Source: Clostridiales bacterium (lineage in GTDB: Bacteria > Bacillota > Desulfotomaculia > Desulfotomaculales > VENG01). From it: DNA of 40,253 nt. Positions 32,206 to 40,253 of this stretch are shown here, one piece after another. The notes under the pieces are model-generated. The model worked only from the letters and a program-made list of their open reading frames with translations. It searched no databases and was not told the origin of the DNA. Where the stretch lies: contig JAIPEW010000026.1 of NCBI GenBank assembly GCA_021736985.1, forward strand, positions 1-40,253. The letters run 5' to 3'. How positions within the stretch are numbered: the first letter of the stretch is position 1; every line of letters begins with the position of its first letter. The translations under genes and the position numbers were made by a program.

Positions 32206-35200
32206 TTAAACCTCATGACATATAAAACTGTAACTACAATAGCTGCATTCTTTTCCCTTATTAGGCGGGTATTTTCCACGCAGTATTGCTGAAGCACTAT
32301 ACAGCAGCTCTTTTTCGACACTAACCTGGTCATTTTTTATTTCAATAATTTTACCTTCAATAAGGTGCCAGAGCTCCAGTGTAAATTGTTTTATGTGCGG
32401 TAAAACCCTTTTAAGTCCACAAGCATATAAATTAAGCTGTAAAGAGTAAAGTTCTATTTTCTCCGGTGTTAATTCCAGGTTAGTTTTAAAGTCAATGATT
32501 TTAATCCGCTCGCCGCTTATTTCTAGCCTGTCTATAAAACCGTTAAAATCTAATTCTCCCTCATCAACTATATATTGAGCATGAAACTCCTTTTCTATAA
32601 AAACATTTTCCGTGCTTGAATCAGTAGCTAATTTAATATAATTTTGAAATGCTTTAACTGCCGTTTTTTTATATCTTGATTCATATCCTTCTGCTGAAAC
32701 CCCCAGCATGAAAGCTTCTTCTTTTATTGCCTCTTCGATTTTTTCTACTCCAAACTTGCATAATTCATAACTTTGTATTGAATTATGCACGATATTACCA
32801 AGTATCCCTGCATCTAAATTTAAGGTGTTTTCACTGCTATCAGTATTTTTGATAAACTCATTTTCAGGAATGCCTACGGCATACTTAAAATAATATTTTC
32901 TCGGGCATTTACGGTACAGGTTCAATTTGGTAAAGCTTAAAGAGACGCGATTACCTTCTTTTAACTCCTGTCTTTCTTTCGGCCAGGTCAGAACGTTATC
33001 TATTTTTAAATCCTCTTTATTTTGAGTGACGGCAGTACTATCCAAATTATCATAATTATCATATTTTCTTTCCCACAATGAACAGTATTTGTTGTCCAGA
33101 TAGCCTTCATGGACAGCACTTTTCAGTTCTTCGTAATAGTTTTGCAGTTTTGAAGACACTTTTGGCCGGGGTTCTGTAGATAATATATAAAGCCTGTCCT
33201 CCGCCCTGGACAGGGCTACGTAGAAAACCCTGCGGTCCTCTTCCAGGGATTCCTTTTGTAATATGTTCTTGTAATTTAATAAACCAAATTCATTTAATAC
33301 TTTTAGCTGGCTCTCTGAGAAAATGTTGCCGTATTTTACCGTTTCTATTATTAATAATCCCAGTTTTTTGTGCCAGGCAAGGTAAGGGCTTTTAGGTGAG
33401 AATGGGAAGCGCCCGGGTGTAACCTGGGCTACAAAAACATATTTATATTCTAATCCCTTGGATTTGTGTACTGTCATAACTTGTACGGCATTTTCTTCGG
33501 CAGAATCAACTTCTTGCTCCTCATTCCCCTGGTATATTTCTAACAGATTGATAATATCATCCAGTCCGGTTACTTCCTGCCTGTTTTCAAAGTCAGCTAA
33601 TATAGTACGAAGCTTATTTAGATTATTCATACTGTGAATAACTTCGTTATAAGGCCGGGTATAAAGAAATTGAAGGTAACCACTTTCTTCAAGAATATAG
33701 TCAAGAAGTGTAGCAGCAGATAAACTACTCCGCAGTACCAGGGAGTTATTCAGTAAATCTTTCAGCCGCTTGAGTTTTATTTGTGTATCGCTGTCGAGGT
33801 TTTTTTTATCAACATCCAGGAATAGAGCTTCATAAACGTCAAGGCGGCGGTTTTTACCTTCCTGTTGCTCCCATGCATTTGCTAATTGATAGATCTGGTG
33901 GTCAGAAAGTCCAACTGGCGGGCGCATTAACACCCAGAGGAGGCTGTTCCTGTCCGCAGGGTCATTGATTAGTTTTAGATAGGCCAAAAGATCTTTTATC
34001 TCTACCCGTTCGTAAAAGCCGGTTCCACCTGAAATAGTATAATGGATTCCTCTTTTTCTAAGGGCGTCTTCAAAGGGTTTGCTGTGCTTTAAGCTTCGAA
34101 AAAGTATTGCAATATCACCGGGGCGAGATCCATTTTTTATTAAATCCAATATTTGAGCGGCAGCTATTTCTGCCTGGGCTTCCTCTTCTTTTAAACATAT
34201 CCTTACATGCAGCTCTCCCTGCCTGGCATCTTCTCGGCCAGGTTCCAGGCGAATTTCCTCTTTTCTGCTCTTAAAAGGTTCTTCCTGGGCAACGGTATAG
34301 TGAGAACAATCTAAAATTCCCTTGCAGGAACGGTAATTGGTTTTTAAAATAACTTCCTTTCCACCCCATTTTTCTACTTTAAAATCTGCCATATTCTCCG
34401 GGCGGGCGTTACGCCAGGTGTAAATACATTGTTTTTCATCTCCCACTACAGTGACGTTAGACATTTTATCATCAACTGCTAGTATACTCAGCAGTTTAAA
34501 CTGTGAAAGACTCGTATCTTGAAATTCGTCTACAAATATGTGTTTAAATTGGTTGCAATAACTTTTTCTAATTTCTTTATAATCCCTGCATAATTTATAA
34601 GCTGTGAATATTAAGTCCGCAAAATCTAGTGAATCCAGCCGGTATAAGCTATTTTGATATTCCCGGTAAACCAGGTAAATAAAATATATCCATTCTTTTT
34701 CCAGAAGAACGGATTCATTTAAGTTTTCCAACCTTGATTTAATAGCTTTCTTGGTACTCCCATGTATTTTTTTCTGTTCCAACTTTTCCGGCAGTTTACC
34801 ATATTTGCAGGTAAATTCATTCAATTTGTTTAATGCTGTATCTAAAAATTCTTCTGGTTCCAGGAAAGAATCTTTTAATTCCTGGATCACTTTATATATA
34901 TCACTGGATTTAGCAGGAAGTTCTGTAAAGGGTAATTGGGTAAAAGAGTACAGATCAATATCTTTCATATCAATTTTTAGATCTAAAACTTTATCTAAAA
35001 CTTCGTTAAATATAATCTTGCTCTCCAGCTCTGTAAGTACTGCAAATTGAGGATCTAAACCAAGGATTAAAGAGTTTTCTCTGGTAATTCTTGAACAAAT
35101 GCTGTGAAATGTCCCTATACACGCGTCTAACATTGTTCCGCTGTGGTATAAAAAATTATGGTTGCGGCATAATGTGTTGATCCTTCCTTTCATTTCCGAA

Positions 35201-35406
35201 GCTGCTTTTTCGGTGAAGGTAAGGGCCAGTAAGTTGTCAGGAGTCCATTCCGGGTTTTCTTCCAGGCAGCGGCTGTAGCGGGAAGTCAGCATACGCGTTT
35301 TTCCAGTCCCTGCCCCCGCTGTTACTTTTAAAGGTTTATCTAGAGGAGCAAGAACTGCATCCTTTTGTTTTTTATTTAAACCTTCAAGGTAAAACTGTTC
35401 ATTCAC
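32206..35406 (-). CDS. UvrD/AddA-type helicase with C-terminal PD-(D/E)XK Fe-S nuclease
   Basis: Encodes 1066 residues from GTG 35406, 8 nt after AGGAGGT. Superfamily 1 helicase motifs are complete: Walker A TAGAGTGKT (29-37), LTFTEKAASEM, VDEFQDTS, TNYRS, and VMTVHKSKGLEYKYVFV. The last ~200 residues are a nuclease: YRKCPRKYYF, FIDRLEI, IIDFKTN and QLNLYACG, ending in CSYCSYSFIC. Those cysteines plus the one in RKCPRK fit the Cys4 [4Fe-4S] nuclease signature. It is the active motor of a RecBCD-like enzyme acting at double-strand breaks. It overlaps the partner gene by 8 nt. Named AddA in most Firmicutes, but Fe-S nuclease sites in both subunits recall AdnAB. Confidence 0.88.
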   Translation of the reverse strand: MNEQFYLEGLNKKQKDAVLAPLDKPLKVTAGAGTGKTRMLTSRYSRCLEENPEWTPDNLLALTFTEKAASEMKGRINTLCRNHNFLYHSGTMLDACIGTFHSICSRITRENSLILGLDPQFAVLTELESKIIFNEVLDKVLDLKIDMKDIDLYSFTQLPFTELPAKSSDIYKVIQELKDSFLEPEEFLDTALNKLNEFTCKYGKLPEKLEQKKIHGSTKKAIKSRLENLNESVLLEKEWIYFIYLVYREYQNSLYRLDSLDFADLIFTAYKLCRDYKEIRKSYCNQFKHIFVDEFQDTSLSQFKLLSILAVDDKMSNVTVVGDEKQCIYTWRNARPENMADFKVEKWGGKEVILKTNYRSCKGILDCSHYTVAQEEPFKSRKEEIRLEPGREDARQGELHVRICLKEEEAQAEIAAAQILDLIKNGSRPGDIAILFRSLKHSKPFEDALRKRGIHYTISGGTGFYERVEIKDLLAYLKLINDPADRNSLLWVLMRPPVGLSDHQIYQLANAWEQQEGKNRRLDVYEALFLDVDKKNLDSDTQIKLKRLKDLLNNSLVLRSSLSAATLLDYILEESGYLQFLYTRPYNEVIHSMNNLNKLRTILADFENRQEVTGLDDIINLLEIYQGNEEQEVDSAEENAVQVMTVHKSKGLEYKYVFVAQVTPGRFPFSPKSPYLAWHKKLGLLIIETVKYGNIFSESQLKVLNEFGLLNYKNILQKESLEEDRRVFYVALSRAEDRLYILSTEPRPKVSSKLQNYYEELKSAVHEGYLDNKYCSLWERKYDNYDNLDSTAVTQNKEDLKIDNVLTWPKERQELKEGNRVSLSFTKLNLYRKCPRKYYFKYAVGIPENEFIKNTDSSENTLNLDAGILGNIVHNSIQSYELCKFGVEKIEEAIKEEAFMLGVSAEGYESRYKKTAVKAFQNYIKLATDSSTENVFIEKEFHAQYIVDEGELDFNGFIDRLEISGERIKIIDFKTNLELTPEKIELYSLQLNLYACGLKRVLPHIKQFTLELWHLIEGKIIEIKNDQVSVEKELLYSASAILRGKYPPNKGKECSYCSYSFICHEV

Positions 35407-38368
35407 TATCAACCACCTCCTGGTTCTCACAAAACGCACTAAAATTGCAAAAATAGCAGTTATTACTGGCGCGGGCAGGAAAATAGCCTGTCTTTATTTG
35501 CTCTATTATTTCATAAAATTTATTTTTAATTAACCCGTTCAATTGCTGTGTGCATATTTCATTCAGTTCTGTTTCGCTATTGACCAGTTTAAACCTACGG
35601 GGTACCGGCCCTTCTTTTAAATAATATAGAGTTAAAAAGTTAATGCTTAATTGGGGCATTATTTCCTTAAGTGCCCAGTAATATAATGGCAGTTGCAGAT
35701 CTTCTGGCTGGTATTCTTCATCGGCGGAGGGGATAAATTTTTTTCGTAAATTTTTATACGTATGCGGCTTGCCGGATTTATAGTCTATTACTTCGTATTC
35801 TCCATTAGAGAGTTTATCAATGCGGTCAATGACACCCCGGAGAATGAAATCAGCTTCTTTCCATTTAAAACGGTGTTCTTTATATACTACCTCCCTCTGA
35901 CATTCCCACTGCTGTTTTTCCACTTGCAGGTAATCTAAAAGCATTTCCCGCGCCCTGCGGCGTTGTCCTTCGGCAACAAGGAATTGCCCGAAGTTAAACT
36001 GGGAGAAAATATCATCCAGTATTTGTTCCATATCAGTTTCTAAATCATTATTACTGTCTAATATTGGGTGTTTAGTATGGAAAAACTCTAATGCTTTGTG
36101 TATGAGCAGGCCAAATTCAAGGTGCTCGCTGCCTTCGTCTTCCAGACGCAATATTTTATTGAAAAAATACTTTCTGGGGCAATTTAAATAATCACTTATA
36201 GCAGAAGCACTCAGGCTAATGGCTCCGTTAAATTTAACCGGTTTCTCGGGTAAAGGAAGGAAAAATTTCGGCTTGTACTCTTCAGGCGGTAAGCCTGCCA
36301 GTATATCTTTTTTTTGTTCCAGTTCATTGTCTATTGATAAAACACGGCAAGCCAATGATTTCAATGCTGTTTCGCGTTTGAATTTAGTAAGAGGAATTTC
36401 TATATCTTTAACTTCGAGCTTATCTGTATTTTTCCAGTTAAGCCCCCAATAAGTGGCTATTTCAGGGGTGACTTCATCGTAATTTAAAAGCGTGTATATA
36501 AAAGTGGAGGGCACGGCATTGGGCATCCCCGGGTATTCTTTTGCAAAAGAGATGTAAACTTTGTTTTTTCCGGCTTTTATAGCCTGGATAAAAAAATTCT
36601 GTTCCTGTAAATATGCTTGTTCCCGGGTTAAGGCACCTTCAGTTTTTAACGGGCCTACTCCGGCAAGCATTGACTCTATTTCATTTTGTGTCAAGTAATA
36701 CTGCGGTTTGCGGGCAGCTGGAGTTATCCCATCCGCTGCACCCAGAATAAAAATATATTCTCCTTTTATATTCTCTGCCGTCCTCATATCAGCCACAGTA
36801 ACACCTGCAGGTTCTTTATCTTCTTCGTATGTTAATTGTAGGCCGGACTGGTTCCAAAGTTCTATAAGATCGCTAATGGAAAATGTTGTTCCGTTTGCTG
36901 ACCGTATGGAGTCTACAAACCTTGTCATTTTCATGAATTCCTTTAGCCGGTTTATTGAACAGACAGCATCTTCTTTTAAAATGGTTTTTTTATATAGTTC
37001 AAAGTTGGTGCAGATTTTTTCCACTGTTTCCCGGGTGCTGCCGCTATCTTCTTTTAATAATTTAAAAACATTGTTAACATGTTGACCTACCTCTACGGGT
37101 AATTCATTTACTATGCCATTTATATATTCTTTAAACTCCTTCCCCTCTTGTTTAGCTTCCCGGGCCCAGCACCTGCATGTATACGGTTCAATTCCTATTA
37201 CCGGGGAAAGGAGTATCTGGCCAAACCGTTTATCAGAGGGATTTTGAATATAACTTAGAAAATCAACTATGAACTTAATATGAGAATCCTGGTAACGATA
37301 ATCATGAGTGTCTAAATTAAACTCTATACCATTCTTGGTTAATAATTCAGTTAAATTTGGATGATTATTTAATTTACGGTAGAAAACAATGCAATTTTCA
37401 GGGGTAATCCCCTGGTTAATTAACTCTTTAATCTTTTCAACAACCCTATAGGATTCATCAGCAGCATATTTAGTTTGAACCAGCATTACGCTGGGGTCAT
37501 CACTAACGTTATTCTTTTCCCCTGGATGAAAAAATCTGGATATAATTCCTGGAATGCCAACTTTACACTCTTTAAGGCTCTTCAAAGCTTCTTCATGAGT
37601 TATACCAAGATAATCTAACTGTATCCTATTTTCCTGGTGGTTTTTAGGAGACATTAGATAATTAACGATATCTATAAATGAAGTTATCTTATCTGTGCTA
37701 GAGGAAAGCAAATAAGTGATTTTTAAGTATACAATATCAATACTTTCGACACCGGCAAAAATAATATGCTCAAATTTATTACTTAGCATTTCGATTAACC
37801 AGCTATTATCTTCTAACTTCTTAACTATTAATTGGCCCAAGCCTGAAGGAGTGTAACAAACTGATTTACGGCATAAATTTTTATAATATAGGTATATATT
37901 GGCCAGGTCTAAAAATTTGGGATTATCACAATTTTTTGCCCATGCAAAAAAATTATCAGCTCGTACATCATTTGCTTGAAGCATGTCTATTAAGTTAGTA
38001 GCATGTAAAATAAAAGATCTATTGTTACGTAAAAAATTAAATTGACTTGCCAGGCTTGTATTCCTTATAGTTTCTTGAAATATTACATATCGTTTCCAGC
38101 CTGTCACTAATTCCAGGTTACGGTTTATCCCTAAAGGAAACTTACTTAAAAGTTTACTGCAAAACCCCGGTCCTGTATTTATCCATAACTCACCATATCC
38201 CTGCGGAAAATGCTCTTTTATCTTTCCCTTGATCTCATTTGCAGCAGTATGCCCAGAGGTTAAAACTAAGATATTATCCAGGGGTATTCCAGTATCAATA
38301 AGCTCTTTGCACTTATTAAAAACTCTGGTTTCTATTTCTCTATTCGGGGTGACCAAACTTATCTGCAA
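35399..38368 (-). CDS. AddB/AdnA-type subunit: inactive helicase fold plus Fe-S nuclease
   Basis: Encodes 989 residues from TTG 38368, 7 nt after GGGGAGGT. The N-terminal half is helicase-like, but the Walker A position (LVLTSGHTAANEIKGKI, ~34-50) has no GKT. Remnants include FAGVE and VTVADMRTAENIKGEYIFILGA (motif V/VI region, ~545-566). The C-terminal nuclease is intact: LNCPRKYFF, VIDRID, VIDYKSGK, QLPLYYWAL, and the terminal CYFCNFSAFC. It pairs with the downstream motor subunit, and is the first gene of this two-gene operon. AddB of Bacillus has the same architecture and also an Fe-S cluster. Divergent promoters lie in the 304-bp gap to the DUF3048 gene. Confidence 0.85.
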   Translation of the reverse strand: MQISLVTPNREIETRVFNKCKELIDTGIPLDNILVLTSGHTAANEIKGKIKEHFPQGYGELWINTGPGFCSKLLSKFPLGINRNLELVTGWKRYVIFQETIRNTSLASQFNFLRNNRSFILHATNLIDMLQANDVRADNFFAWAKNCDNPKFLDLANIYLYYKNLCRKSVCYTPSGLGQLIVKKLEDNSWLIEMLSNKFEHIIFAGVESIDIVYLKITYLLSSSTDKITSFIDIVNYLMSPKNHQENRIQLDYLGITHEEALKSLKECKVGIPGIISRFFHPGEKNNVSDDPSVMLVQTKYAADESYRVVEKIKELINQGITPENCIVFYRKLNNHPNLTELLTKNGIEFNLDTHDYRYQDSHIKFIVDFLSYIQNPSDKRFGQILLSPVIGIEPYTCRCWAREAKQEGKEFKEYINGIVNELPVEVGQHVNNVFKLLKEDSGSTRETVEKICTNFELYKKTILKEDAVCSINRLKEFMKMTRFVDSIRSANGTTFSISDLIELWNQSGLQLTYEEDKEPAGVTVADMRTAENIKGEYIFILGAADGITPAARKPQYYLTQNEIESMLAGVGPLKTEGALTREQAYLQEQNFFIQAIKAGKNKVYISFAKEYPGMPNAVPSTFIYTLLNYDEVTPEIATYWGLNWKNTDKLEVKDIEIPLTKFKRETALKSLACRVLSIDNELEQKKDILAGLPPEEYKPKFFLPLPEKPVKFNGAISLSASAISDYLNCPRKYFFNKILRLEDEGSEHLEFGLLIHKALEFFHTKHPILDSNNDLETDMEQILDDIFSQFNFGQFLVAEGQRRRAREMLLDYLQVEKQQWECQREVVYKEHRFKWKEADFILRGVIDRIDKLSNGEYEVIDYKSGKPHTYKNLRKKFIPSADEEYQPEDLQLPLYYWALKEIMPQLSINFLTLYYLKEGPVPRRFKLVNSETELNEICTQQLNGLIKNKFYEIIEQIKTGYFPARASNNCYFCNFSAFCENQEVVDSE

Positions 38369-38505
38369 ATCATTTACCTCCCCAAAATTAATTTAAAATA
38401 AAGATACTACATATATTGGACAACAGATTATCTTTAAAGTAAATTTTTTAAATTTTACAAGTGGACTATTATATTCTTAAATATTTTATCCTGTTAAACA
38501 ATCTT

Positions 38506-38533
38506 TTGACAATGAATAGCAAGGTTTTATTTA
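38506..38533 (+). promoter_or_regulatory. Possible promoter of the DUF3048 gene
   Basis: A perfect TTGACA (38506-38511) is followed after 16 nt by TATTTA (38528-38533); TATAAA at 38532-38537 is an alternative with long spacing. It lies ~140 nt upstream of the coding start, leaving a leader with a terminator-like hairpin. The remainder of the gap (38369-38672) shows no gene. Confidence 0.35.
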
Positions 38534-38560
38534 TAAACTACGAATTATCTGTAATTTACA

Positions 38561-38596
38561 AAAGCAGGTTTCTGTAAAAAGGAGACTGGCTTTTTT
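38561..38596 (+). terminator. Terminator-like hairpin in the DUF3048 leader
   Basis: AAAGC (38561-38565) pairs with GCTTT (38589-38593), extended across one mismatch by GGTTTC-type pairs with GAGACT, and six Ts follow (38591-38596). No plus-strand gene ends before it, so it may be an attenuator between the promoter and the gene. Confidence 0.4.
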
Positions 38597-38672
38597 GATT
38601 GAAATAATATAATAAGAGATATGTTGTAGAATTAAGTCAAATTAATTAGGAGACAAAGGGGCGAGATTTAGA

Positions 38673-39704
38673 ATGGCTAAAAAAGACATGATATTTTTTC
38701 TGTTGGTGTTCTTATTAATAACAGGTACTGCATGTACCTCTGAAAAGGCTGATAATAATATAAATTCCAAAATTAAACAAGATAATTCTTTAGATAAGGC
38801 TTCAAATGAAGAGCAGCAAAATGACGAGCCTTCCGACGTAGAAGTTACTGTATATAATCCACTTACAGACGAATATATTAAAGAGCTACATAAGCCTGAA
38901 GCAGTGATGATTGATAATTTATATACAGCCAGGCCGCAGCACGGGATTGAAATGGCCGACGTAGTTTATGAAGCAGAAGCAGAAGGGAATATAACGAGAT
39001 TTATGGCTATTTTTTACGGCGAAAATCCTGAAAAAGTAGGTCCTGTAAGAAGTGCCAGGCCGTATTTTTTGAAACTGGTTAAACCCTGGAATCTCCACTA
39101 TGTGCATGTTGGGGGAAGCATGAAAGCTTATGCTGATATTTCAAGACTAAATATAAAAAGTATAGATAACATGAAAGGCGGACAGGGATTTATAAATGAT
39201 AGTTCCCGCAGGGCCCCGCACAATACCTATTTTAGGTTAGAAGAAGTTATGCGTTACAGGGCTACGAGTATTGATTTCCCTGGCTGGGATTTTACGATAC
39301 AAAAAGAAGTAGATCCTGCTTATTCAACTATTAAATTTAAATACAACGATAATAATAACCCCCGGTATGAATACAATTCTCAAAAAGAAGAATATTTAAG
39401 ATATATTAATAACAAGGCTCATACTGATAAATTAACTGGAGAACAGGTAGGTGCAAAAAATATAATATTCCAGCGTGCCACTCATGTATACACTGGAGAT
39501 AAATTTGGACATATAAAAATAAATCTCCAGGGGCAAGGCAAAGCAGAGTACTTTCTTGGTGGAAGGTATGAGACCGGGTACTGGAAATCCAGTTCTAGGG
39601 GCCATATTAAATATTATGATAAAGACGGAAATCAAATAAAATTTGTTCCCGGTAAGACATGGATTCAAATAATTCGCCCGGGTACAAAAATTATTAAATC
39701 ATAA
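38673..39704 (+). CDS. DUF3048 (YerB-like) lipoprotein
   Basis: Encodes 343 residues. The N-terminus is a lipoprotein signal peptide: basic MAKKD, a hydrophobic run, and the lipobox ITGTAC with the acylated Cys at residue 21. A low-complexity Asn/Lys/Glu linker (~22-58) leads to the DUF3048 domain, with VMIDNLYTARPQHGIEMADVVYEAEAEGNITRF split over residues ~79-112, then GPVRSARPYF, FINDSSRRAPHNTYF and the C-terminal GKTWIQIIRPG. It would be anchored outside the cytoplasmic membrane. Function is unknown; Bacillus YerB is the best-known member. GGAGAC and AAAGGGG precede the ATG. Tandem terminators follow. Confidence 0.88.
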   Translation: MAKKDMIFFLLVFLLITGTACTSEKADNNINSKIKQDNSLDKASNEEQQNDEPSDVEVTVYNPLTDEYIKELHKPEAVMIDNLYTARPQHGIEMADVVYEAEAEGNITRFMAIFYGENPEKVGPVRSARPYFLKLVKPWNLHYVHVGGSMKAYADISRLNIKSIDNMKGGQGFINDSSRRAPHNTYFRLEEVMRYRATSIDFPGWDFTIQKEVDPAYSTIKFKYNDNNNPRYEYNSQKEEYLRYINNKAHTDKLTGEQVGAKNIIFQRATHVYTGDKFGHIKINLQGQGKAEYFLGGRYETGYWKSSSRGHIKYYDKDGNQIKFVPGKTWIQIIRPGTKIIKS

Positions 39705-39740
39705 ACAAATAACCGCGACTAACAGCCACGGTTATTTGTT
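39704..39740 (+). terminator. First terminator after the DUF3048 gene
   Basis: AACAAATAACCG (39704-39715) pairs perfectly with CGGTTATTTGTT (39729-39740) over 12 bp around a 13-nt loop. The stem starts at the last base of the TAA stop. The T run after it is short. Confidence 0.65.
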
Positions 39741-39772
39741 CTGTACGTTTAGCTGCGTGTTACGCTACAAGT

Positions 39773-39808
39773 GAGGAACATATAATATTATTCCTCTCTC
39801 TTTTTTTT
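39773..39808 (+). terminator. Second terminator after the DUF3048 gene
   Basis: GAGGAA (39773-39778) pairs with TTCCTC (39791-39796), followed by TCTC and eight Ts (39801-39808). Acts in tandem with the previous hairpin and shields the convergent rRNA operon. Confidence 0.6.
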
Positions 39809-39884
39809 ATACAGCAATGAATTATGTAAACATTAAAAAATATATCTTTCCAAAACTAACTGATATACCTGTTGTCATATATAG

Positions 39885-39909
39885 AAAACCCCTCGGTAAA
39901 TCCGAAGGG
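39885..39909 (-). terminator. rRNA operon terminator
   Basis: On the minus strand CCCTTCGG (39909-39902) pairs with CCGAGGGG (39896-39889), one wobble, with a 5-nt loop; TTTT follows at 39888-39885. It lies 13 nt beyond the 5S 3' end. Confidence 0.85.
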
Positions 39910-39921
39910 CTCCCAAAATAA

Positions 39922-40148
39922 GTCCGGCAACGACCTACTCTCCCAGGGGTAAACCCAAGTACCATCGGCACTGGTGAGCTTAACTTCCGTGTTCGGCATG
40001 GTTTGTACCAACACAGCTTTTTACAGCTTTCAACTCTGGCATATGCGAAAACTGCCAGGATGAATACTTGGATATATACCATTTCTATAAATAAGCTGGG
40101 GCTGGTACAAAAAAAACGGGTGTATCCCCACCGTTATGGTTACCGGAA
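39922..40148 (-). rRNA. 5S ribosomal RNA with a large internal insertion
   Basis: The 5' half (40148-40115) reads TTTCCGGTAACCATAACGG... to ACACCCGTT, and the 3' half (40001-39922) runs from CCATGCCGAACACGG through GAGTAGGTCG to GCCGGA. Both match bacterial 5S rRNA closely. Helix I pairs fully: TCCGGTAAC with GTTGCCGGA, one G-U. Between the halves, where relatives have just CC, about 113 nt are inserted. Removing them leaves ~115 nt, the normal 5S size, so the core is intact. Total length is ~227 nt. It lies 65 bp downstream of the 23S 3' end and is followed by a terminator. Confidence 0.88.
40002..40114 (-). other. Intervening/expansion segment within the 5S gene
   Basis: The inserted ~113 nt opens with TTTGTACCA (40111-40103) and closes with TGGTACAAA (40010-40002), a perfect 9-bp terminal stem. 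It extends inside with CAGCTT (40098-40093) against AAGCTG (40019-40014). An inner hairpin CTGGCA (40058-40053) / TGCCAG (40041-40036) has an 11-nt loop. AAAGCTGT occurs twice (40030-40023 and 40020-40013). No open frame or homing-endonuclease signature is visible. Exact borders may shift by 1-2 nt. Confidence 0.85.
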
Positions 40149-40213
40149 ACTATTAAACTTTTTAATACTCTCTCAAAACTGCACAGCGTATAGCAGGTTT
40201 ACTTTCGCCTTTT

Positions 40214-40253
40214 TGGTCAAGCCCTCGACCTATTAGTACCGGTCCGCTAAACG
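40214..40253 (-). rRNA. 23S ribosomal RNA, 3' end (partial)
   Basis: On the minus strand the sequence reads CGTTTAGCGGACCGGTACTA then ATAGGTCGAGGGCTTGACC, the conserved 3' terminus of bacterial 23S rRNA. The gene continues beyond the right edge. The spacer to the 5S gene (40149-40213) carries no tRNA. Confidence 0.9.

Noticed and set aside
39950-40148. 5S pseudogene, or a foreign gene inserted in 5S
   Set aside because: Both 5S halves keep their conserved bases and helix I pairs across them. The insert has no reading frame and is self-complementary at its ends, so an expansion segment or processed intervening sequence explains it better.
40149-40213. tRNA gene in the 23S-5S spacer
   Set aside because: The spacer is only ~65 nt and shows no tRNA-like T-loop or acceptor-stem sequences.

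Overview
The window is AT-rich chromosomal DNA from a low-GC, Gram-positive, spore-forming anaerobe of the class Clostridia. The evidence is strong GGAGG-type ribosome binding sites, frequent TTG and GTG starts, a spoVK homologue, a Gram-positive type SOS box before lexA, and a gene order that follows the Bacillus miaB-ymcA-mutS-mutL / miaA-hfq / spoVK-ynbB / lexA neighbourhood. The fumarase, carboxyltransferase and malate dehydrogenase cluster resembles the methylmalonyl-CoA (mmc) region of syntrophic propionate oxidisers such as Pelotomaculum. That is an inference; the species cannot be named from this sequence.

Layout. 1-534: gene-free, with an 89-bp near-identical direct repeat. 535-5762: a winged-helix/coiled-coil protein, then a RACo-like ASKHA ATPase, a divergent dehydratase activase with a small membrane protein, and a DUF3786 protein preceded by a nine-codon leader ORF. 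5783-6950: a NUDIX ADP-ribose pyrophosphatase convergent with an orphan minC. 7307-9136: miaB and a YlbF-family protein. 9137-10736: a gap with a GC-rich hairpin, a possible small gene, a DUF2269-like membrane protein and an Xre regulator wrecked by two frameshifts. 10737-20305: mutS, a hydantoinase/oxoprolinase-type ATPase, a histone-deacetylase-like hydrolase with a Cys4 tail, mutL, an RsmJ-like methyltransferase, miaA and hfq, tightly packed. 20401-24156: spoVK, a methionine gamma-lyase family PLP enzyme, a LysR regulator and, convergent, lexA. 24338-31896: a PAS/AAA+/Fis regulator with degraded motor motifs, then fumarase alpha and beta, carboxyltransferase, small subunit, biotin carrier, malate dehydrogenase and the 5S-type carboxyltransferase. 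32206-38368 (minus): two overlapping genes for an AddAB/AdnAB-type recombination helicase-nuclease. 38673-39704: a DUF3048 lipoprotein. 39922-40253 (minus): the 3' end of an rRNA operon.

How the genes work together. The metabolic operon can interconvert fumarate, malate, oxaloacetate and pyruvate, with the carboxyl group carried on biotin to or from an acyl-CoA. No membrane decarboxylase beta subunit is present, so a soluble transcarboxylase fits better than a sodium pump. The mismatch-repair, tRNA-modification, SOS and recombination genes form a genome-maintenance block.

The most unusual item is the 5S rRNA gene. Both conserved halves are present, including a perfectly pairing helix I, but about 113 nt are inserted in the helix III/loop C region. 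The insert begins and ends with complementary arms and would fold as an extra hairpin: an expanded 5S rRNA of about 227 nt.
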